From Jeotgalibaca sp052266715 (lineage in GTDB: Bacteria > Bacillota > Bacilli > Lactobacillales > Aerococcaceae): a stretch of DNA of 55,814 nucleotides. A program made the position numbers and the translations under genes. Shown here piece by piece: positions 50,927-55,814 of the stretch (positions are counted from its first letter, which is position 1; each line of letters opens with the position of its first letter). The notes beneath the pieces were generated by a model that was not told the origin of the DNA, searched no databases, and saw only the letters and a list, made by a program, of their open reading frames with translations. The stretch is taken from assembly GCA_052266715.1 (NCBI GenBank), contig JBQPRB010000011.1. One strand, written 5' to 3'.

Positions 50927-51703
50927 TTGCTAAAAGAAGAACGCCAAGAGATGATACTGGATTACATTAAGCTTTACGGTTCCGTTAAAACGGCAGAATT
51001 AACGAAATCATTTAACACGACACGCCAAACAATCCATAATGATTTGGATATTCTGAGTGAAAAGGGTAAATTAAAAAGGGTCCACGGCGGTGCAGTTCGG
51101 ATAAGTAAATCAGAAGAACCGTCAATAGAAGCACGCAGGAATTCCAACCTGACGGATAAAACCATAATCGGGCAAGTTGCTGCCAGCTTTGTGAATGAAA
51201 GAGACACGATATTTTTGGATGTCAGTACCACGGTTAATGAAATGATTCCCCACCTTCTTGCGTATGAGCATTTAACGATTGTTACCTATTCCTTGGAAGC
51301 GGCTTATCTATTAAGCAAACAGACCACGTTTGATATTATTATGATTGGCGGTCGAATGAGGAATCGTGATTTGGCTACCGAAGGAACACAAACGCTTCAA
51401 TCATTAAGAAATATTTTTGTTGATAAATGTTTTTTAGGAGCCGGCGGTGTCTCAATGGTAGCGGGAATAACCGATTACCATTTTTCCGATTCCGAAATTC
51501 GTAAAATTATGATTCAAAACGCTACTGAAGCCTATATCCTCTTTGATTCATCCAAAATAAATACAATAACGATCTCTAAATATGTCGATTTTGATACTGT
51601 CCATCAATTGATTTCCTATGATATCCGTGATACGGATTTTCTCAATTTTTTGAATGAGAACCAAATACCTTTTATTGATGCTAAAAATAATTTACGCAGC
51701 TAA
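50927..51703 (+). CDS. DeoR-family transcriptional regulator
   Basis: A sugar-phosphate-type repressor of 258 residues. I start at the TTG at 50927 (LLKEERQEMILDYIKLYGSV), six bases after TGGAGGG. Longer in-frame readings run back through the probable -10 TATGAT (50884-50889). Winged helix in residues 5-56, with the family signature ILSEKGKLKRVHGGAV. The effector domain contains NERDTIFLDVSTTVNEM and LFDSSKINT. It is divergent from the ABC operon and likely controls it and itself through the phased repeats between them. Confidence 0.92.
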   Translation: MLKEERQEMILDYIKLYGSVKTAELTKSFNTTRQTIHNDLDILSEKGKLKRVHGGAVRISKSEEPSIEARRNSNLTDKTIIGQVAASFVNERDTIFLDVSTTVNEMIPHLLAYEHLTIVTYSLEAAYLLSKQTTFDIIMIGGRMRNRDLATEGTQTLQSLRNIFVDKCFLGAGGVSMVAGITDYHFSDSEIRKIMIQNATEAYILFDSSKINTITISKYVDFDTVHQLISYDIRDTDFLNFLNENQIPFIDAKNNLRS

Positions 51704-51711
51704 AATTAAGC

Positions 51712-51768
51712 GCAAAAAAACAGTTATCATATTAGAACGCATGTCTAATTTGCCAACTGTTTTTTTGC
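51712..51768 (+). terminator. Bidirectional terminator, DeoR regulator / recombinase
   Basis: GCAAAAAAACAGTT (51712-51725) pairs perfectly with AACTGTTTTTTTGC (51755-51768), with an inner ATTAGA / TCTAAT stem. Confidence 0.93.
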
Positions 51769-51776
51769 TTCTATTA

Positions 51777-52331
51777 TCAGAACCCCATATCCACGGTTGC
51801 GTACACGTTGTTGATACTCTCTTGGGTAATGCCAATATAACGTAACGTTACTGCTTGTGAGGAATGCTGAAAAATGGTTTGGAGTAAACTGATATCAACG
51901 CCTTGCTTATATGACAAATAACCAAACGTTTTACGTAATGAATGGGCACTCAAAGGTGTGATGCCGATCATATCACCCGCATGAGATATAATACGATGCG
52001 CCTGCATACGCTGGATGGGCTGATCAGGATTTTTTTCCGAGAAGAAGATATAATCATCATTCTTTAATTGTTCTTTTTTTACGTATAGCTTTATGGAGTG
52101 ACGTAATTTGGGATGCAAATACAACATTTTCTTTTTCTTGGTTTTCTTTTCCTGTACCCAGACAAATTCCTGCTTATGAACATCACCGACTTTTAAATTT
52201 AAGATATCGCTGATTCGCAATCCGGTTCGTAAGCCGAATTCAAGGAGGAGGCGATTTTTGGATTCTGGTGGATAAACCTCCATCAAATTTTTTATCTGCT
52301 TTTTTTGTTTTATGGGATATGTGAAATTCAT
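51777..52331 (-). CDS. Stand-alone tyrosine recombinase (catalytic domain only)
   Basis: A 184-residue integrase-family protein consisting of the catalytic domain alone, without the usual N-terminal SAM-like DNA-binding domain. The active-site set is complete: Arg39 (TGLRISDIL), a lysine within KKTKKKK (63-68), His130 and Arg133 (AHSLRKTFG), His156 (FQHSS) and the nucleophile Tyr165 (TLRYIG). The size matches short chromosomal integrases such as Bacillus YoeC. No excisionase, phage or plasmid genes are nearby. The start ATG has AAAGGAAT upstream. Function is unknown. Confidence 0.88.
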   Translation of the reverse strand: MNFTYPIKQKKQIKNLMEVYPPESKNRLLLEFGLRTGLRISDILNLKVGDVHKQEFVWVQEKKTKKKKMLYLHPKLRHSIKLYVKKEQLKNDDYIFFSEKNPDQPIQRMQAHRIISHAGDMIGITPLSAHSLRKTFGYLSYKQGVDISLLQTIFQHSSQAVTLRYIGITQESINNVYATVDMGF

Positions 52332-52640
52332 GGCTATCTATTCCTTTGAAAATAATATTTTTGTTTGTGATTTAATGAACGAGTGATTGGTACTCTACTA
52401 GATACCGGTAAAAAGGGTGGTTTTACCTGTTAAAAGCGCTTTTTGAGCATAGACCTGGCATTCTGCCCTTTTAGTGTACCATTTAACCCCTTGCTATATC
52501 AATCTTTTATATGATACACAATTGTAATTGTGTATCATAATTATTTTGGAGCGTTTTAAGCCGATTTCAAGTCAGTTTATGGATAAGTACCCATGAAACA
52601 GCCGTAAAAGCCCTTATTTTAGAAGTGACTAAAATATGCC
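52332..52640 (-). promoter_or_regulatory. Long leader, promoter and 30-bp palindrome upstream of the recombinase
   Basis: On the minus strand, TTGATA (52502-52497), 18 bp, TACACT (52478-52473) is a good promoter, giving a leader of about 135 bases. The leader contains GGTAAAA / TTTTACC (52407-52413, 52421-52427) and the cre-like palindrome AAAAGCGCTTTT (52432-52443). Upstream of the -35, bases 52510-52539 form a perfect inverted repeat, TATGATACACAATT, GT, AATTGTGTATCATA. No other gene is seen. Confidence 0.75.
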
Positions 52641-52686
52641 AAAAAAATAAACGAAGAAAAGCAAAATAGCTCTTCTTCGTTTATTT
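52641..52686 (-). terminator. Terminator of the M42 peptidase gene
   Basis: AAATAAACGAAGAA (52645-52658) pairs with TTCTTCGTTTATTT (52673-52686). The A-run at 52641-52647 gives the T-run on the minus strand. Confidence 0.88.
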
Positions 52687-52702
52687 AATCTCATCTTTGT
52701 GA

Positions 52703-53731
52703 CTATTTCATGATATATGAATAAATCAGCTTGAAGGTATTTTCAAGCGCATCAATATGTGTGCGTTCCATCCCGTGACTGCTCGCAACTCCGGGACCGA
52801 TCAATGCTGCACGGATGTTTGCCCCACCCCGGAGCGCCGCAGAAGCATCACTTCCGTACATTGGGTATATATCGACAGCGTAATTTAATTTTTCCTTTTT
52901 TGCCATGTCGATCAAGTTTGTGGTCATTTCATAATCGTAGGGCCCTGAAGAGTCTTTGGCGCAAATAGAGACGTCAAACTCCGTACAATCGAGATCCAAT
53001 CCGATGCACCCCATGTCAACAGCTAGCAACTCACTAATGTCTTCCGGAATCCATGAAGCACCATGTCCAACTTCTTCGTATGTTGAGAAGATAAATGTCA
53101 GATTAGTTGCGGGTTGGATATTTTCTTTCTTTAACATACGAAGAATACTCACCAAAATTGAGACTGAAGCTTTATCATCTAAAAAACGAGATTTTATATA
53201 TCCGGATTCAGTAACCACAACTTTAGGGTCATAAGCAATGATATCGCCATTTTGAATACCAAGCTTCTTGACTTCCTCTTTATCTTTCACGCGTTCGTCA
53301 ATTTTTACGACTAAATTATCAATGTCGCGTTCTTTAGTGGCTGCATCTTTAAAGACATGAACAGAGGGTGTATTAGAAAGGATAGTTCCTGTATACACTT
53401 TGCCGTTACGCGTGATGATGTCGCAGTATTCTCCGTCCAGCGTCGGCGTTAAGGGCCCCCCTAATTTTGTTAAAGCCAAAGTTCCGTCACTATTAATTGA
53501 GCGCACCATTAATCCTAAAGTATCTATATGCGCACTCAGTCCCCGTGTGACAGTTGTATCTTTCCCACTAACCTTGACGATGACATTTCCTTTTGGGGTT
53601 TTATCGGTATTATATCCGAGTTCTTCGAGTGTTTTTTGCAGGAAATTCGTCGCATCTTTTGTATAGCCGGATGGACTGTTAATAGAAAGTAATTCTGTTA
53701 AAAATGAAAGTGTCTCTTCTTTATTGAACAT
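52703..53731 (-). CDS. M42-family metallopeptidase (glutamyl/tetrahedral aminopeptidase type)
   Basis: A 342-residue cocatalytic zinc aminopeptidase that trims peptides in the cytosol. Metal and catalytic residues are seen in SAHIDTLGLMV, RFLDDKASVSILV (Asp bridge), TYEEVGHG (catalytic Glu), GLDLDCTEF and ASSHGMERTH (last His). The annotated ATG has no ribosome binding site. A strong AAAGGAGAGGAG instead precedes a three-codon frame (Met-Asp-Ile) whose stop is 22 bases upstream. Translation may depend on that mini-ORF. An extended -10 TGATATAAT (53810-53802) lies upstream. Confidence 0.92.
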   Translation of the reverse strand: MFNKEETLSFLTELLSINSPSGYTKDATNFLQKTLEELGYNTDKTPKGNVIVKVSGKDTTVTRGLSAHIDTLGLMVRSINSDGTLALTKLGGPLTPTLDGEYCDIITRNGKVYTGTILSNTPSVHVFKDAATKERDIDNLVVKIDERVKDKEEVKKLGIQNGDIIAYDPKVVVTESGYIKSRFLDDKASVSILVSILRMLKKENIQPATNLTFIFSTYEEVGHGASWIPEDISELLAVDMGCIGLDLDCTEFDVSICAKDSSGPYDYEMTTNLIDMAKKEKLNYAVDIYPMYGSDASAALRGGANIRAALIGPGVASSHGMERTHIDALENTFKLIYSYIMK

Positions 53732-53753
53732 GTTTTATTTGTATGAACACTAA

Positions 53754-53765
53754 TCAAATGTCCAT
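53754..53765 (-). other. Three-codon upstream ORF before the M42 peptidase gene
   Basis: ATG GAC ATT TGA lies eight bases after AAAGGAG, the only strong ribosome binding site in this leader. The M42 start codon is 22 bases beyond the TGA and has no site of its own. No in-frame extension of the peptidase exists here, because a TAA lies two codons upstream of its ATG. Confidence 0.5.
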
Positions 53766-53811
53766 ACACTCCTCTCCTTTTTCTAGAAATCAAGTACATC
53801 TATTATATCAC

Positions 53812-53846
53812 TAAAAAAAAGAACCCGTCCTTTTTGGACAGATTCT
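53812..53846 (-). terminator. Terminator of the cupin gene
   Basis: GAACCCGTCC and GGACAGATTC form an imperfect hairpin (two mismatches). An A8 run on the plus strand at 53813-53820 provides the T-run on the minus strand. Confidence 0.7.
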
Positions 53847-53884
53847 TTCATGAGGGTTTGTAGTAAATTTTATAACTTGAAAGA

Positions 53885-54277
53885 TTAACCGTTACTACAT
53901 AAATCATGTTCAATAAAACCAATGGGTGTAGGTCCGGCAATACCTAGCATAACAAAACACTCTTGAGAATTATTGGTCATGCCATGTTTTTCTCCTTTTC
54001 TTGCTACGACAATATCACCAGCTTTAATTTTTACCATTTGACCGCATTCGGGATAGTAATCTGCTTCGCCTTGGATGACAATCCATATATCATCTGCTAG
54101 AGCATGAGAATGAATCGGTAGTGTTTGACCTGGGTACATACACCATACAGCCCCAACAGTATTCTCTGTTTCGTAAAATATTTCTTTATTTGCTGTTTGT
54201 TTATTAAATTTTTTGATTGATGGCCAATGGAATATCCGATTTGATAACTGTTCACGGGAAACTTCTGTTAGATTCAT
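53885..54277 (-). CDS. Cupin-domain protein
   Basis: A small single-domain cupin of 130 residues. The first metal motif is GQTLPIHSHALADDIWIVIQG, in which the usual Glu is Asp. The second is GDIVVARKGEKHGMTN with its His and Asn in place. Cytosolic. The ATG follows AAGGAG. The next gene upstream on the same strand is a hydroxyacid dehydrogenase 70 bases away. The substrate is not evident; such proteins can be small isomerases, dioxygenases or sensors. Confidence 0.85.
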   Translation of the reverse strand: MNLTEVSREQLSNRIFHWPSIKKFNKQTANKEIFYETENTVGAVWCMYPGQTLPIHSHALADDIWIVIQGEADYYPECGQMVKIKAGDIVVARKGEKHGMTNNSQECFVMLGIAGPTPIGFIEHDLCSNG

Positions 54278-54347
54278 CGTCCATTCTCCTTAATTTAGAA
54301 TTTTTTTCTGCAGACACAGCGACATCGTGATAGATCATTTATACTTG

Positions 54348-55292
54348 TTAATTGACAATATTTATTGGATTTCCGTTTAGATAAGCTATGGTATTATCAA
54401 AGGCAATCATTGCGCGTCTTACCATTGCCTCATTGGTTAAAAAACCGACATGTGGCGTTAAAACTGCATTTTTTGCTTGCAGCAATGGATAGTCTTGTGG
54501 AATAGGTGGTTCCATATCAAAGACATCAATCCCAGCTCCTGCAATCGTGCCATCATTCAATGCCTGTGCTAAGGCAGCGTTGTCGACAATCGGACCTCGG
54601 GCACAGTTAATCAATATTGCGGTCGGTTTCATCATTTCCAATTTTTCTTTTCCTACCAAGCCTTTTGTTGATGGCAATAGTGGAACGTGTAGCGAGACAA
54701 TGTCTGATTGTTTAAATACTTCATCTTGAGGAAGATAAGTAATTCCTAATTCTTTTCCTTCTTCGGTTGGCATAAAGTCGTCCGCAATAACAGTCGCGCC
54801 GAAAGCTTTGAATAATTGTGCTGTCTCAAGACCGATTTTACCGGCTCCGATAATACCCACTACTTTATCTTTAATTTCAGCACCTTGGAAAGGACCTGAG
54901 AAATTTGGCTTACGAAGTTCTTCATTGCCTTTAGTAATACGGCGATAGACATCAAGCACCAGTCCAATTGCAAGCTCTGCGACAGCTGTATTTGCATAAC
55001 CTGATGCGTTACACATTTTAATGTTATGATTGTCTAGTTGGACATGGTCAAAGCCTGTAAAAGCAACGTTTATTAGTTTTAATTCAGGATTACTTTCAAT
55101 TACTTCCCTTGGGTATGGGTTGTTTGCTATCATAATGACATCCGCATGCTCACTGCGTTTTTTTAATTCGTCAATATCCGTTGTTTTTGTTGGATAATAT
55201 ACAAATTCATGCCCCATATCTTTCAGAGGCTGAGCAAGTTCGTTAATAAGGTCTTCAGATACATTTAGTGGTTCTAGCAATTTTATAATCAT
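54348..55292 (-). CDS. D-2-hydroxyacid dehydrogenase (NAD-dependent)
   Basis: A 314-residue enzyme that interconverts 2-keto and D-2-hydroxy acids. I start at the ATG at 55292 (MIIKLLEPLNVSEDLINELA) after AAGGAG; a longer in-frame reading would overlap the promoter. Rossmann motif GIIGAGKIGLETAQLF, catalytic Arg in NCARGPIVDN, Glu in DVFDMEPPIP and His in TPHVGFLTNEA are all present. Subfamily assignment (phosphoglycerate, glyoxylate or lactate type) is not possible from motifs alone; it lacks the ACT domain of long SerA. Confidence 0.93.
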   Translation of the reverse strand: MIIKLLEPLNVSEDLINELAQPLKDMGHEFVYYPTKTTDIDELKKRSEHADVIMIANNPYPREVIESNPELKLINVAFTGFDHVQLDNHNIKMCNASGYANTAVAELAIGLVLDVYRRITKGNEELRKPNFSGPFQGAEIKDKVVGIIGAGKIGLETAQLFKAFGATVIADDFMPTEEGKELGITYLPQDEVFKQSDIVSLHVPLLPSTKGLVGKEKLEMMKPTAILINCARGPIVDNAALAQALNDGTIAGAGIDVFDMEPPIPQDYPLLQAKNAVLTPHVGFLTNEAMVRRAMIAFDNTIAYLNGNPINIVN

Positions 55293-55313
55293 TTGGAATC
55301 TCCTTAGTTTTAT

Positions 55314-55370
55314 TGTGATTAAATTCACATTTGATGCTTTAATCATAAATCGAATTGCATTCTAAGTCAA
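55314..55370 (-). promoter_or_regulatory. Promoter of the hydroxyacid dehydrogenase with a CRP/FNR-type box
   Basis: On the minus strand, TTGACT (55370-55365), 17 bp, TATGAT (55347-55342). Bases 55314-55329 are TGTGATTAAATTCACA, an exact TGTGA-N6-TCACA palindrome located just after the expected start of transcription (about +6 to +21). A second palindrome TGTTC-N5-GAACA lies upstream at 55398-55412. Confidence 0.8.
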
Positions 55371-55412
55371 TTGTTTTTGTTCGAAATGTCTAATGTTTGT
55401 TCATTTTGAACA

Positions 55413-55617
55413 TACAAGTAACGATCATTTATGTATTATAACTTATGGTTCACTTTATCAAAAAAGATAAACACTTCTTAATAAAAGCCCATTTCGGTCG
55501 ATTTAATGATACTTTTTTTAATTTTAAAAAGTCCATATTAGTTATTCTAGGGGAATTTTTATTTGATTGCATTTTTAGCGAAAAGATTCGTGTAGAAATC
55601 AACTTAATTGTGAATAA
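55413..55617. other. Gene-poor AT-rich segment before the right-hand IS
   Basis: A 64-codon frame (ATG 55445 to 55639, plus strand) exists, but it lacks a ribosome binding site, has no recognisable domain, and ends inside a terminator hairpin. I regard the stretch as non-coding or a decayed remnant. Confidence 0.4.
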
Positions 55618-55649
55618 ATATACTATGTTCGTGGCATAGTATATTTTTA
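55618..55649 (+). terminator. Terminator-like hairpin
   Basis: ATATACTATG / CATAGTATAT, a perfect 10-bp stem with a 7-base loop and T5. No clear gene precedes it on the plus strand. Confidence 0.7.
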
Positions 55650-55653
55650 CAAG

Positions 55654-55688
55654 AAAAAAACAGACCTCAATTAGAGATCTGTTTTTTT
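55654..55688. terminator. Bidirectional terminator next to the IS end
   Basis: A7, CAGA, mismatch, CTC, loop, GAG, mismatch, TCTG, T7. It abuts the left end of the insertion sequence. Confidence 0.8.
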
Positions 55689-55689
55689 A

Positions 55690-55814
55690 GGCTCTATAAT
55701 ATTTGGTGTTGGTGAATCATTTTGATTCACTGGCACCATTTTTGTTTTTAAATGCAAAAAGGCCAGTGAACCCCTATAATTTAGTTACCACACAAAACAA
55801 CAGGAGGACTCACA
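55690..55814 (+). mobile_element. Left end of an ISL3-family insertion sequence (truncated by the window)
   Basis: The inverted repeat starts GGCTCTATAATATTTGGTGT and continues TGGTG, an ISL3-family end related to the one at bases 270-241. An internal hairpin GTGAATCA / TGATTCAC and a possible -10 TATAAT near 55777 follow. The window stops within CAGGAGGACTCACA, an ideal ribosome binding site, so the transposase start codon should lie directly beyond the edge. Confidence 0.75.

Noticed and set aside
55445..55639. 64-codon plus-strand frame near the right end
   Set aside because: No ribosome binding site, no recognisable domain, and its end overlaps a terminator hairpin.
1..55814. CRISPR array, tRNA, rRNA or prophage genes
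   Set aside because: No regularly spaced repeats, no cloverleaf or rRNA sequence, and no phage structural genes were seen on either strand.
1..55814. Composite transposon bounded by the two ISL3 ends
   Set aside because: The enclosed 55 kb is mostly universally conserved core genes; a contig break is the simpler explanation.

Overview
The window reads as a low-GC Gram-positive chromosome segment, most like the order Lactobacillales (Carnobacteriaceae-type rather than Bacillaceae). Signs of this are RexAB-type AddAB nuclease subunits, RseP followed directly by PolC with no dxr, CcpA-type cre sites, strong AGGAGG ribosome binding sites and mostly Rho-independent terminators. I cannot name the species from sequence alone. 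Both ends of the window run into ISL3-family insertion sequence ends (a transposase 3' end at the left, an inverted repeat plus a ribosome binding site at the right). This is how contigs often break, so the window may be a whole contig.

Region 1 (about 0.3-18.2 kb) is a conserved core block: lexA with its own LexA box, yneF, a PlsC-like acyltransferase, rpsB-tsf-pyrH-frr, uppS-cdsA-rseP, polC, and rimP-nusA-ylxR-ylxQ-infB-rbfA. It covers SOS control, translation, nucleotide supply, cell-wall lipid carrier, phospholipids, intramembrane proteolysis and replication. The rimP operon starts with a promoter followed by a hairpin and T-run, matching a NusA-autoregulated leader.

Region 2 (18.3-33.7 kb) holds rexB-rexA for double-strand break repair, then a minus-strand set of three exported proteins (YkyA-like lipoprotein, CE4 polysaccharide deacetylase lipoprotein, secreted GH-like DUF4015 protein). 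Next come lspA-rluD, a short pyrR-pyrF-pyrE operon with a full PyrR attenuator, and rqcH on the minus strand.

Region 3 (33.7-38.2 kb) is a TrpXYZ-like ABC transporter preceded by an unusually elaborate leader. The leader has a strong promoter, a 19-codon ORF rich in Phe, Tyr and Trp, a set of mutually exclusive hairpins built from repeated CCACAT / ATGTGG modules, and a terminator. This is the strongest candidate for an undescribed regulatory element in the window. It is followed by xpt and an OsmC-family gene.

Region 4 (38.2-46 kb) is accessory metabolism: a GPH-type sugar symporter under a cre box, a two-domain PPK2 polyphosphate kinase, coaBC (with Glu where CoaC normally has its catalytic Cys), and an ion-transporter-superfamily permease paired with an M19 dipeptidase.

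Region 5 (46-51.7 kb) is a minus-strand operon for an Fe3+/sugar-phosphate-type ABC transporter ending in a metallophosphoesterase. It diverges from a DeoR-family regulator, and between them lie four 10-bp-phased TGTTAA-type repeats. Region 6 (51.7-55.8 kb) has a stand-alone tyrosine recombinase with a 30-bp perfect palindrome upstream of its promoter, an M42 aminopeptidase, a cupin, a D-2-hydroxyacid dehydrogenase with a CRP/FNR-type palindrome in its leader, and the start of the right-hand IS element.
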